From a virus: a stretch of 52,693 nt of DNA. Made by a program: the position numbers and the translations under genes. The DNA lies in the IMG/VR virus record IMGVR_UViG_3300024332_000118, positions 1-52,693 of that record. The stretch is one strand, 5' to 3'. Below are positions 14,734 to 22,543 of this stretch, piece after piece. Below the pieces are notes generated by a model. It made no database searches. It had not been told where the DNA came from and saw only the letters and a program-made list of their open reading frames with translations. How positions within the stretch are numbered: position 1 is the stretch's first letter; each line of letters starts with the position of its first letter.

Positions 14734-15396
14734 ATGAAGATAGAATTTCAATATACTCAAGAGACTTCATCCAATCAAGAAGTCCTTGCGAAGCTACTAG
14801 AGATAAACAACTTTTCTTTTGTTAAAAAGTTTAGTACTATATTTCCATATATTAAATACTTAAAAAACAAATTACCAGAAGACTCCAATATTATACTGTC
14901 CTCTATTATTGATTATCCTTGTGGCGTATTACCTACAGACTCAAGACTAGACCTTATAAAACAGTCTATTTCAGATGGGGCTAAGTCTATAGAGGTTGTT
15001 ATGCCCTCATATCTTATCAACAATAGACAAAATGTTAAGATTAAAAAAGATATAGAAAAGTGTTATGAGTTGTGCAGCCAAAGTGGAGTTAGCTTGCATT
15101 ATATTTTGGAATACAGGCTATATAATTACTCTTGTTTATCTAGGCTTGTTAAATTTATAATGAATTTTGGCCTTAACGATATATACATTTCCACAGGGTA
15201 CAGAATTGACGAGATATACGACCATATAATAGCTATGGCTATGATTAGCAAGGAAAATGAAGGGGTCAGGGTCATACCCAACTGCAATATCTATACAGCA
15301 GAACACCTTGAAATACTGAGGTCTTCCAATTTGTCCCATTTTAGAGTTAATAGTGTGCCTACTTTGACTTTAATTAGAGAAAAATATCAGATTTAA
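14734..15396 (+). CDS. DeoC-like aldolase-fold protein, catalytic lysines replaced
   Basis: A 220-residue TIM-barrel protein with the order of motifs of deoxyribose-phosphate aldolase: IIDYPCGVLPTDSRL, SDGAKSIEVVMPSYL, LHYILEYRL, and DIYISTGYRIDEI. In DeoC the last one reads FIKTSTG with the Schiff-base lysine; here that position is Tyr151. The second lysine, before the phosphate loop, is Arg179 (VRVIPNC). Normal DeoC chemistry is therefore unlikely. It may be a structural relic, bind a phosphosugar, or do other chemistry. It stands alone between ClpP and a virion-type gene. Confidence 0.65.
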   Translation: MKIEFQYTQETSSNQEVLAKLLEINNFSFVKKFSTIFPYIKYLKNKLPEDSNIILSSIIDYPCGVLPTDSRLDLIKQSISDGAKSIEVVMPSYLINNRQNVKIKKDIEKCYELCSQSGVSLHYILEYRLYNYSCLSRLVKFIMNFGLNDIYISTGYRIDEIYDHIIAMAMISKENEGVRVIPNCNIYTAEHLEILRSSNLSHFRVNSVPTLTLIREKYQI

Positions 15397-15421
15397 ACAG
15401 GTTTTGGGGTAAAGGATGATA

Positions 15422-15441
15422 GTTCCTATAGCTATAGTAAC
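15422..15441. promoter_or_regulatory. Near-perfect 20-base palindrome upstream of 15471 gene
   Basis: GTTCCTATAGCTATAGTAAC has nine of ten arm bases paired, and its centre CTATAGCTATAG is fully symmetric. It lies in the 74-base gap before the gene at 15471. It could be an operator or a processing hairpin. There is no T run, so it is not a terminator. Confidence 0.35.
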
Positions 15442-15470
15442 CCGAACACATTAATTAATGGAGAATTAAA

Positions 15471-15995
15471 ATGGCAACTGAACAACAAGGCGGTGGTGCT
15501 GTAACATCATCTAGCACAGTGAACAATGGTGGAACAGCCATTAACGTAGGTACTTCAACTATTCTTGATAACAGAAATGTTGGTTCTTATACCAAGACTG
15601 TTTTTGCATCAACACCTATCGACAATGATAGTGCAGACAAGGCTCTTTCTGCTGGTACTTTTGCATTTGACAATCAAACTGGACTTATCATGAGAGTCAC
15701 CGATTCTCTTGCAACAGTATCCAACACTGTTTTGGTTTCTGCTGCTGATGATGTAGTCAATGCACGAAGCATTAATCAAGTTTCTGGTATTTATCAAACT
15801 AATGATACAAGTTCTAGAAGAGATGGTGCATGGAACGCATACAGCGGTGCATACATTCCAGCTTACACTGGTGGCCTAACTGACTTTGGCATCGACGAAG
15901 CTGCCAATCCTAGTCGTGGCACTCCCGGTGAACTGGCTTATCTAGATGGAAGTCCTAACCCAACTACTGATGAATATTCTTCTAAGAATACATAA
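15471..15995 (+). CDS. Probable small virion protein
   Basis: A 174-residue protein rich in Ser, Thr, Asn, Gly and Ala, lacking long hydrophobic segments, starting MATEQQGGGAVTSSSTVNNG. This composition is typical of phage head-decoration or fibre proteins. It has good isolation for high expression: a 74-base leader with a palindrome, GGAG 8 bases before the ATG, and a strong terminator 30 bases after the stop. No homologous family is recognised, so virion is inferred from composition and context. Confidence 0.55.
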   Translation: MATEQQGGGAVTSSSTVNNGGTAINVGTSTILDNRNVGSYTKTVFASTPIDNDSADKALSAGTFAFDNQTGLIMRVTDSLATVSNTVLVSAADDVVNARSINQVSGIYQTNDTSSRRDGAWNAYSGAYIPAYTGGLTDFGIDEAANPSRGTPGELAYLDGSPNPTTDEYSSKNT

Positions 15996-16005
15996 TTAGT
16001 AGATT

Positions 16006-16020
16006 AGGTGTAATTAACTA
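16006..16020 (+). promoter_or_regulatory. AGGTGTAAT motif between the 15471 gene and its terminator
   Basis: AGGTGTAATTAACTA, with the nine-base core identical to the other copies. It is directly followed by the terminator hairpin at 16026, an odd position for a promoter unless the hairpin is leaky. No start codon of a real gene is near, so it is not a ribosome site here. Confidence 0.3.
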
Positions 16021-16025
16021 GTGAG

Positions 16026-16062
16026 AGCCAGAGGTGTGCAGGCATCTCTGGCTTTTATTTTT
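16026..16062 (+). terminator. Rho-independent terminator
   Basis: AGCCAGAG at 16026-16033 pairs perfectly with CTCTGGCT at 16046-16053; three more pairs extend the stem inward, leaving a six-base loop. The stem is followed by TTTTATTTTT. It ends transcription of the gene at 15471 and separates it from the tail-fibre operon. It is the clearest terminator in the window. Confidence 0.9.
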
Positions 16063-16095
16063 CAATGCCAACATTAGAAACCATTGGAGTATCAA

Positions 16096-16437
16096 ATGTC
16101 AGACCCCTCAGATCCAAATACGCTGGGACATTTTTTTCAAAACTTTACTACGTCTATGCTTAGTATTGTTATTGCCTTAATAGGTTTTTGGACGACCTTT
16201 ATACGAAATCTCATGACAAGAAAAGAGATTGAGGAAATGATTAAGACTACAGGCGAAAGCAGTCAGTATGCTAAGGATCGTCAGTTTATTTTTGAGCGTT
16301 TAAACACCAACAAAGAAATGCAAGACACGTTTGCTAGTGCTCTTGTTAAAAATGGTGAGATTATGAATGAACTGAGAATCCAAATGGCAACTTTAACCAA
16401 AACTTTAGAAAACATCGAAAACAGATTTGAACAATAA
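16096..16437 (+). CDS. Small membrane-anchored coiled-coil protein
   Basis: A 113-residue protein. After a short polar start there is one membrane helix at about residues 14-34 (MLSIVIALIGFWTTFI), then a long helical, coiled-coil-like tail rich in Glu, Lys and Asn with heptad spacing (LRIQMATLTKTLENIENRF). The ATG at 16096 is used rather than TTG 16084; GGAG lies 7 bases upstream. Small one-helix proteins with coiled coils next to tail genes can be holin- or spanin-like, but no family is recognised. Confidence 0.55.
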   Translation: MSDPSDPNTLGHFFQNFTTSMLSIVIALIGFWTTFIRNLMTRKEIEEMIKTTGESSQYAKDRQFIFERLNTNKEMQDTFASALVKNGEIMNELRIQMATLTKTLENIENRFEQ

Positions 16438-16454
16438 TACAGAAAGGTAAAGCC

Positions 16455-17726
16455 ATGCCATACGAATATGGTGTCGTAAAAATTAAACTAAGAAGAGATA
16501 CTGCGGCAAATCTCTCCAGTGTAGTTCTTGCAAGTGGCGAGCCAGCATTTGCAACGGATACTTATACTTTAAAAATCGGTAATGGGTCGTCTGCTTTTGC
16601 TGCCCTTTCCGCAATCGGTGGAACTGGTGGTGGCGGTGGCGGTGGTGGCGGTTCAAGCACATTTCTTGGACTTAGCGATAGCCCTAGTGCTTTTACCTCG
16701 TCAGCAAACAAACTTCTTGCAGTTAATAGTAGTGCTAATGCTATCACTTTTATAGACAATAGTGGTGCTACATCTTTGCAGAGTGGTGACAACATAAGTC
16801 TGCTAAATAATGATTCTGGCTTTACTAGTAATGCTGGTGATATTACTGCCGTAACAGCTGGAACTGGTTTAACTGGAGGTGGCAGTACAGGTTCTATTAC
16901 TATTAATATAGATAATACCGTTGTACAAAGCGGAGATAGTATAACAGTACTAGATAATAACAATACCTATGTCCCTGCGGCTACTCATGCTGGTTTTAAT
17001 CAGTATGATATTGCTTATTGGAGCAATGCTTCTGCTACCACATTAGCTTCTTCTTTAGGTACTAGATTTGTTATCTATCAAGGTAAAATGGGTGTTGGTA
17101 AATCAAATCCAGCATATCAACTAGATGTTGCTAGTACTGGTAATTTTGATGGCCCTGTGTTGGCTGAAAGTTTTGTTAAAGAAAGCGGAACATCTTCTCA
17201 ATTTTTAAAGGCTGATGGTAGTGTTGACAGTTCAACTTATATTACAGGTGCTACAACAGAACTTAGTGATGATACTAGCCCAGTATTAGGTGGCAATTTG
17301 GATGTAGGTGGAAATGATATTATCAGTAGTTCTAACGGTAATATTGATTTCAACCCAAATGGTAATGGTCAAGTTGTATTTAAAGGCAACCCCGCTGGTA
17401 ATGGTGCTGGACAGTTTGTTTTGAATTGTGAATTTAACAGTCACGGAATAGTTATTAAAGGCCCACCTCATAGTGCTGGTGCAGATTACACTTTAACTCT
17501 TCCTGATGATGTTGGTACTGCTGATCAAAACTTAACAACTGATGGTAGCGGTAATTTAAGCTGGACAACTCCTAGTGGTGGCGGTGGCGGCGGCGGTGGT
17601 ATTGCTAGTGATACTGGAACTGCTGGTGGCGGCTCTGCTATTGCAAATATGGTAACAATCGGTGCTGCTGCTTATAGTGGACTAACTCCTAATGCTGGAA
17701 CTTTATATTTTATAACAGGAGCATAA
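16455..17726 (+). CDS. Tail fibre protein
   Basis: A 423-residue fibre-type protein. The N-terminal segment KIKLRRDTAANLSSVVLASG then EPAFATDTYTLKIGNGSSAF is the phage fibre head-domain seen in many adhesins. Two glycine runs follow, at about residues 56-66 and 376-383, with Ser/Thr/Asn/Gly-rich beta repeats between them, for example SLQSGDNISLLNNDSGF and VQSGDSITVLDNN. It begins the tail operon after the terminator and is followed two bases later by the glycine-rich adhesin. It is probably trimeric and part of host recognition. Confidence 0.75.
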   Translation: MPYEYGVVKIKLRRDTAANLSSVVLASGEPAFATDTYTLKIGNGSSAFAALSAIGGTGGGGGGGGGSSTFLGLSDSPSAFTSSANKLLAVNSSANAITFIDNSGATSLQSGDNISLLNNDSGFTSNAGDITAVTAGTGLTGGGSTGSITINIDNTVVQSGDSITVLDNNNTYVPAATHAGFNQYDIAYWSNASATTLASSLGTRFVIYQGKMGVGKSNPAYQLDVASTGNFDGPVLAESFVKESGTSSQFLKADGSVDSSTYITGATTELSDDTSPVLGGNLDVGGNDIISSSNGNIDFNPNGNGQVVFKGNPAGNGAGQFVLNCEFNSHGIVIKGPPHSAGADYTLTLPDDVGTADQNLTTDGSGNLSWTTPSGGGGGGGGIASDTGTAGGGSAIANMVTIGAAAYSGLTPNAGTLYFITGA

Positions 17727-17727
17727 T

Positions 17728-18789
17728 GTGTCTGAAGCTAATAAAAAACTGTATGATAAAATTATAAACTCTGTTGATTTATCTATAGACAATATTCCTG
17801 AAGCTGGTTTTGCGTTAGGATATCCTTACTTCGGTGGCAATAAAACTACTTTATTGAAACACGGAGGTAATGATGTTACTAGGGTTAAAAGGTGTGAAGA
17901 TACAATATTTGTCCCCGGTCAGGGTGAATTTGAAGCTACTGTTTTAATCATCGGTGGTGGTGGAGGCGGTGGCACTGGAATTGGAGGAGGCGGTGGTGGT
18001 GCTGGTGGACACAGGGCATTTACAAAGAAATTTTATACTAGTATAGCCTACCCCGTAACTGTTGGTGCTGGTGGTTCTGCTTCATCTGATGGAAGTGATT
18101 CTTCTATAGAAAAAATAGCAACTGGTGGTGGTGCTGGTGGTAGCCAAGCTGATGGCAACGGAAATGATGGAGGTTCTGGAGGCGGTGGAGGAGGCAACTT
18201 TTCAAGAGTGTCTGGTTCTTCTACAGTTTCTCCTAGATGTAATGGATCATCACAAGGTAATGATGGAGGCACTGGAGGCAATCCATTTGCTCAGAGTGCA
18301 GGCGGCGGTGGTTCTGCTGCTGCTGGTCAAGACGGTTCTTATGGAGGTAGTACAGACGGAGCAGGAGGTAACGGAACAGCTAGTACAATTACTGGCTCTA
18401 GCGTGACAAGAGCAGGAGGTGGAGGCGGTGGATGTACTTCCGCTGGCTTCGGCCAGCCTGCTCGGCCCGGTGCTGGAGGGTCTGGTGGAGGCGGCGATGG
18501 CGGCTCTGGAAATCAATCTAATGACGCTTCTGGTGCTGCTGGAAGTAATGGTTCAGCTAGCACAGGTAGCGGTGGTGGAGGTGGAGCATATTATAAAGCC
18601 TCTCCTAGTGGAAGTAATGTAAGTGGTACTGGTGGTAATGGTGGTTCTGGAATTGTCATTATTAAAATCCCCGATACATACACTGTAACAATAGGTTCTG
18701 GTTTAACAAGATCAATAACAACTTCTGGCGGATTCAGGATTATTCAATTTACCGCTGGTACAGATACAATAACTTTTTCATTAGCATAG
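17728..18789 (+). CDS. Glycine-rich tail adhesin
   Basis: A 353-residue protein. The first 70 residues are a folded head; then residues 75-310 are extremely glycine-rich, with repeated GGGGGG blocks split by Ser/Asn/Ala-rich segments (VLIIGGGGGGGTGIGGGGGG and others). Such blocks can form polyglycine-II bundles as in T-even gp38-type receptor-binding tips. The C-terminus is a beta-rich cap (GSGIVIIKIPDTYTVTIGSG). A GTG start is used, with AGGAG 6 bases before it. The glycine tract is low-complexity and prone to recombination, fitting a host-range gene. Confidence 0.8.
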   Translation: MSEANKKLYDKIINSVDLSIDNIPEAGFALGYPYFGGNKTTLLKHGGNDVTRVKRCEDTIFVPGQGEFEATVLIIGGGGGGGTGIGGGGGGAGGHRAFTKKFYTSIAYPVTVGAGGSASSDGSDSSIEKIATGGGAGGSQADGNGNDGGSGGGGGGNFSRVSGSSTVSPRCNGSSQGNDGGTGGNPFAQSAGGGGSAAAGQDGSYGGSTDGAGGNGTASTITGSSVTRAGGGGGGCTSAGFGQPARPGAGGSGGGGDGGSGNQSNDASGAAGSNGSASTGSGGGGGAYYKASPSGSNVSGTGGNGGSGIVIIKIPDTYTVTIGSGLTRSITTSGGFRIIQFTAGTDTITFSLA

Positions 18790-18798
18790 GAATATAAC

Positions 18799-19164
18799 AT
18801 GGCACATTACGCTTTTCTAGATGAAAACAATATAGTAATAAATGTAATAGTTGGCAAAGATGAAGGAGAGACTGATTGGGAAGCATACTACGCTGATAAA
18901 ACAGGTCAAACCTGCAAAAGGACATCCTACAATACTCATGCTGGAGAACACAGACTAGGTGGAACTCCTTTTAGAAAAAATTATGCAGGAATAGGTTATA
19001 TTTACGACCCTGCAAGAGATGCCTTTTTGCCTCCTCCTCCCTATAATAGTTGGGTAGTAAATGAAGATACTTGTCAATGGGTTGCACCAGAACCACAGCC
19101 AAATGATGGTCAGGTGTATATATGGGATGAAGACACTATAAGCTGGAAATTAGCAACACAATAA
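18799..19164 (+). CDS. Conserved phage tail-region protein
   Basis: A 121-residue protein starting MAHYAFLDENNIVINVIVGK, a start shared by a family of small proteins abundant in marine phages next to tail and structural genes. The middle contains GGTPFRKNYAGIGYIYDP, and the end is proline- and tryptophan-rich (PPPPYNSWVVNED). No enzyme motif is present. It lies between two fibre genes and is likely a virion or fibre-associated protein. The family is recalled from memory without search. Confidence 0.65.
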   Translation: MAHYAFLDENNIVINVIVGKDEGETDWEAYYADKTGQTCKRTSYNTHAGEHRLGGTPFRKNYAGIGYIYDPARDAFLPPPPYNSWVVNEDTCQWVAPEPQPNDGQVYIWDEDTISWKLATQ

Positions 19165-19174
19165 GGAATAGATT

Positions 19175-20956
19175 ATGCCAATATCTGGATATCTAGTTAG
19201 TGGAGATAATATAAGTCTCTTAACTAACGATGCAAACTATATAGTTAGCGGTGCTCCACTAAGTAATTTAACTAATGATGTTAATTATGTGATTAGTAAT
19301 ACAGGACAAGCTAATGGTGGCACAGCAGTTACAAATGTAGTTAGTATTAGTCAGGTAGATTATGATGCAATGGATCCTGCTGACAAGGTTGCTGGCACAC
19401 TTTATATTGTCCCTGCTTCACAAACAGGGTGTACTCCATGTGAAGAAGGTGGTTCTTGTTCGGGTAGTTATTATGCTTTCAACATGATGCCAGAAGGTTA
19501 TGCTCAAGAAGATGGTGAATATGTTGGTTTAGCTATGAGTAGTGTTCCTACTGGTTTTTTAACAAGCACTCAAGATTGGTGGCTTGCTTTTAGAATTGGT
19601 AGTATAGGAAATAGAGATGAACAAGCATGGACTATTGTTGATGGTGGTGCTCAACGTGGTGTTTCTTGGAGGCCCAATGGACAATACTTCGGATTAAATC
19701 AATCATTTTCATTTTTAATTAGTGCTGCTACAGGAACTCCAGCCTCTAGTAATCAGTGGTTTATATATCAGTGGGACGATAGTTCCGGCAGAGCAGATGC
19801 TTGGGTAGGAGGCGTTAGAGAACTAAACCAAAGCGTAATTGGTACTCCCCCTAGCACAGATACTACATCAGCAAGTTGGTTTAGAACTGTATACAGTAGT
19901 AATTACAATTATAATTGGCAAGGGTCGATATCAAATATAATGATGGGTACAGGAGCAGTTCTTACCAATAGTGAAGCACAGAGCATAACAGCAGATATGA
20001 TTACATTTACTGGGTTGCCAGCATCAGTTCAATCAAAAGCTACTAACGCATGGTCATTCTCAAAACAAGGAATAGTTATTGACACAGGAAGTATCTCACT
20101 AACTCCTGAAACAGGTGGTGGAAAAGCTGGCTTTGAATATATCAAAGGTCTATATGAAGCTCCTCTTGCTATCTTTAATGACGCAAGTGTTTCTGTTGAA
20201 ACAGGAACATTTACAACAACACAACTTTCTAGCTCTGTTACTAATCCCGGCAGTCTGTCTCTAACATACAGTAAGCTGAGTGGAGTATCATGGGCTTCTG
20301 CACCTGATAGCACTGGAGCCATTACTCTAAATACTACAGGTATTGCACTGGGTAGTTATTCTGGTTTTTATAGAATTACAGATGGAGATGCCAATACCAG
20401 TGATATGACTCTGACAATAACGACCACATCAAGTCCTACATTCTTCTCAGAAGATTGGGAAAGTGGAACTAACGGATGGACTTTACTAGATGATTCTGCT
20501 ACAGTCAACCAATGGGAAGTTGGAACAGCAGCATACAATTCTGGTACTCAAGGAGCCTACATTAGTAATGATGGTGGTACAACTAATGCCTATACCAATA
20601 CTGATGCAGGACAATGCCATCTTTATAAATCCTTTACCAGCCCATCAGATATTAGTGCAGGCGTAACTCTAAGATGGGATTGGAAGGGAGTAGGAGAAAG
20701 CGGTTGGGATAATATGAAAGTATATATCGCTGCCTCCGGTACTACTCCTGTAGCTGGATCAGATGTATCTTCGATGTATCGTATTGGTATGTATTATGCT
20801 GGTGCTGGTAGTTACACGACTACAACAGCAAGTGTCAGTAGTTACGTTTCATCAGCAAATACCGAATATGTGCTGATATTCTCGTGGAAAAACGATACTA
20901 GTGGAGGCTCCAATCCTCCAGTTGCCATAGACAATATCTTTATCTATACCAACTAA
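19175..20956 (+). CDS. Large tail fibre/adhesin with C-terminal carbohydrate-binding-like domain
   Basis: A 593-residue protein. The N-terminus repeats the fibre signature SGDNISLLTNDANYIVSG as in the 16455 protein. Residues about 100-270 look like a LamG/concanavalin-type beta sandwich (WWLAFRIGSIGNRDEQAW, SASWFRTVYSSNYNYNW). The C-terminal third, from FFSEDWESGTNGWTLLDDS on, resembles a jelly-roll MAM-like adhesion module with VAIDNIFIY as its last strand. Aromatic residues are abundant, as in glycan-binding surfaces. It follows AAGGA. Likely a receptor-binding fibre; the glycan is unknown. Confidence 0.72.
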   Translation: MPISGYLVSGDNISLLTNDANYIVSGAPLSNLTNDVNYVISNTGQANGGTAVTNVVSISQVDYDAMDPADKVAGTLYIVPASQTGCTPCEEGGSCSGSYYAFNMMPEGYAQEDGEYVGLAMSSVPTGFLTSTQDWWLAFRIGSIGNRDEQAWTIVDGGAQRGVSWRPNGQYFGLNQSFSFLISAATGTPASSNQWFIYQWDDSSGRADAWVGGVRELNQSVIGTPPSTDTTSASWFRTVYSSNYNYNWQGSISNIMMGTGAVLTNSEAQSITADMITFTGLPASVQSKATNAWSFSKQGIVIDTGSISLTPETGGGKAGFEYIKGLYEAPLAIFNDASVSVETGTFTTTQLSSSVTNPGSLSLTYSKLSGVSWASAPDSTGAITLNTTGIALGSYSGFYRITDGDANTSDMTLTITTTSSPTFFSEDWESGTNGWTLLDDSATVNQWEVGTAAYNSGTQGAYISNDGGTTNAYTNTDAGQCHLYKSFTSPSDISAGVTLRWDWKGVGESGWDNMKVYIAASGTTPVAGSDVSSMYRIGMYYAGAGSYTTTTASVSSYVSSANTEYVLIFSWKNDTSGGSNPPVAIDNIFIYTN

Positions 20957-20957
20957 T

Positions 20958-20972
20958 TGGTGTATGTATAAG
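20958..20972 (+). promoter_or_regulatory. GGTGTA-TATAAG motif before 21006 gene
   Basis: TGGTGTATGTATAAG in the 49-base gap after the large adhesin. It is a variant of the recurrent motif with a TATAAG -10-like part, and the palindrome at 20973 begins directly after it. Confidence 0.4.
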
Positions 20973-20986
20973 GTGAATATATTCAC
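20973..20986. promoter_or_regulatory. Perfect 14-base palindrome
   Basis: GTGAATATATTCAC is a perfect palindrome immediately downstream of the GGTGTA/TATAAG motif and 19 bases before the ATG at 21006. It is placed like an operator on a promoter start site. No T run follows. Confidence 0.35.
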
Positions 20987-21005
20987 TTACCCATGAGGAA
21001 GAAAA

Positions 21006-21236
21006 ATGGCTATTTCTACAACAGATGTAATCACTCCTGCAAACACTGGTTCTGATAATATTAGCAACGGCAATGCTATTGTTCAGGTTCAAGCAGGTGG
21101 TCTTACTCAAGTTCTTAATACTGATTCTTATGTGACTAATCCAACATTTACCGGAGTAGAAGCTAAGTACACAGATAGATTTGACCAAATCGCATACTAC
21201 AATACTGTCAGTGGAATTGATGGTGGTGGTGCATGA
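21006..21236 (+). CDS. Small probable virion protein
   Basis: A 76-residue Ser/Thr/Asn/Gly-rich protein (STTDVITPANTGSDNISNGN) with a few aromatic residues near the end and a GGG terminus. The start follows GAGGAAGAAAA, a strong ribosome site. Its composition matches the 15471 protein and the fibre repeats, suggesting a small tail or decoration component. It overlaps the next gene by four bases. No family is recognised. Confidence 0.5.
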   Translation: MAISTTDVITPANTGSDNISNGNAIVQVQAGGLTQVLNTDSYVTNPTFTGVEAKYTDRFDQIAYYNTVSGIDGGGA

Positions 21237-21727
21237 CTTACAAACCGGGGTATCGCACTTCGGAGTTCTGGTTTACATTGGTCAGCTTTTTAATAAGTGG
21301 GCTATTTTTATTCGGAATAATTAAAGACGACAGCACCAAAGACGAACTGATTGGTGTTGTCACCCACGCTGTAGAAAGTATTATCCTAATTGTTGGTCAG
21401 TTTGGTATTTTTTATAAATATTTATCTAACAGAAATAAATACAATAAAGACTACAACAGAGAGCAACAAGAACAATACGATACGATAGGAAGAGAATTGG
21501 AAGACTATGTTGGAGTTGACACATACTCTCAACAGATTAATATAAATGAAGCGAGCTTAGGCAAGCTAATACAACTGCCACACATAGGGCCAGCTTTAGC
21601 TAAAAAAATCTTGGATTATAGAGTAGAGAACGGATTCTTTCAAGATATTGCAGATCTCAGGTTCGTTAATGGTATTGGCGAGCAAACTTACAAAGATATA
21701 GAACAATACATTACAGTAGGAGAATAA
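21233..21727 (+). CDS. Two-helix membrane protein fused to ComEA-type helix-hairpin-helix DNA-binding domain
   Basis: A 164-residue protein with two parts. Residues 9-66 hold two membrane helices (TSEFWFTLVSFLISGLFLFG and ESIILIVGQFGIFYKYL), and the SEFW start resembles phage holin-like proteins. After a charged linker, residues 100-164 are a full ComEA-type double helix-hairpin-helix: INEASLGKLIQLPHIGPALA, KKILDYRVENGFF and LRFVNGIGEQTYKDI. ComEA binds incoming DNA at the membrane during natural competence. A holin-like segment with this domain suggests DNA tethering at the membrane, DNA entry, or a lysis protein with an unusual tail. Confidence 0.75.
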   Translation: MTYKPGYRTSEFWFTLVSFLISGLFLFGIIKDDSTKDELIGVVTHAVESIILIVGQFGIFYKYLSNRNKYNKDYNREQQEQYDTIGRELEDYVGVDTYSQQININEASLGKLIQLPHIGPALAKKILDYRVENGFFQDIADLRFVNGIGEQTYKDIEQYITVGE

Positions 21728-21728
21728 G

Positions 21729-22199
21729 ATGACTACCCGTGAAAAAGTAAAAGCAGAAATTGATAAGCTAATATCAGCTAGTAAAGAATCTTTAGGAGAA
21801 ATAAAATCGTTTGCTATTTCAGAAGCATGGAAAATTTTACAGCTTTTGACAGCAACCGTTATTCAAGTAATAGAAAATATTGCCACAGACCTTGCTGGTG
21901 AAGAAAAGAAACAACTAGCTATGGAATTGATTGGTGAATTTTACGATGCTATTTTTGATCGTATCGACCTTCCCATCCTTCCTTCTGCTTTAGAATCTTT
22001 ATTGCACGAATATATCAAGAGAATTTTAATGTTGCTTGTAGATTCGGCTATTGATGCTATGGTAGCGACCTTTAAGGATGTTGGAGTATTTGATATCGCT
22101 TCTGTTTCATCAGAAGGCGAAACTAAACAACAACCAGTAGAAGACTGCGTAAATGACTTTATAAAACATATCACAGAAATAGCGAGGGTAGATAAATGA
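21729..22199 (+). CDS. Hypothetical helical protein
   Basis: A 156-residue, mostly alpha-helical protein with hydrophobic amphipathic helices (KILQLLTATVIQVIENIA, YIKRILMLLVDSAIDAMVAT) but no clear single membrane anchor. It is packed between the ComEA-type membrane protein and another membrane protein with 1- to 4-base spacing. A membrane-associated role is likely from composition and context. No family is recognised. Confidence 0.55.
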   Translation: MTTREKVKAEIDKLISASKESLGEIKSFAISEAWKILQLLTATVIQVIENIATDLAGEEKKQLAMELIGEFYDAIFDRIDLPILPSALESLLHEYIKRILMLLVDSAIDAMVATFKDVGVFDIASVSSEGETKQQPVEDCVNDFIKHITEIARVDK

Positions 22200-22543
22200 A
22201 AGAAGCACTAGATAATTTTGGGGCAGGACTTAGTACTACAGATGTTATGCTTTATGTTGGCGTAGCAGTAGTAGTTTACGTCTTATTTCAAGATAAAATT
22301 AATGCTGGACTTAAAACAGTATTAGAAAAAATTAAGAAAGTTAAGGCTCCAGAACTTCCTATTGATACTGGGCTTTTTGATAATGACCCAGTAACTCAGG
22401 ACGATATTTTCTTTGATCTTATTAAGAGTTGGAAACAAACTAGAGACTTAGCAGAAGCCTATGGTGCAGATAAAGCTGTTGAAATCGCTGATGAAATGTT
22501 TCCCCACTTAGTCCCAAAGGATGAACAAGATGAGCAAGAGTAG
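22196..22543 (+). CDS. Small single-pass membrane protein
   Basis: A 115-residue protein with one membrane helix at about residues 15-32 (TDVMLYVGVAVVVYVLF), a basic stretch after it (KTVLEKIKKVK), then an acidic soluble C-terminus ending DEQDEQE. By the positive-inside rule the tail is probably cytoplasmic. It overlaps both neighbours. It could be part of a lysis or membrane-anchoring set; no family is recognised. Confidence 0.55.
   Translation: MKEALDNFGAGLSTTDVMLYVGVAVVVYVLFQDKINAGLKTVLEKIKKVKAPELPIDTGLFDNDPVTQDDIFFDLIKSWKQTRDLAEAYGADKAVEIADEMFPHLVPKDEQDEQE

Noticed and set aside
17728-18650. Several long ORFs in other frames and on the minus strand across the glycine-rich gene
   Set aside because: They are by-products of GGN-repeat composition, giving Leu/Val- or Pro/Ser/Thr-only sequences without ribosome sites.
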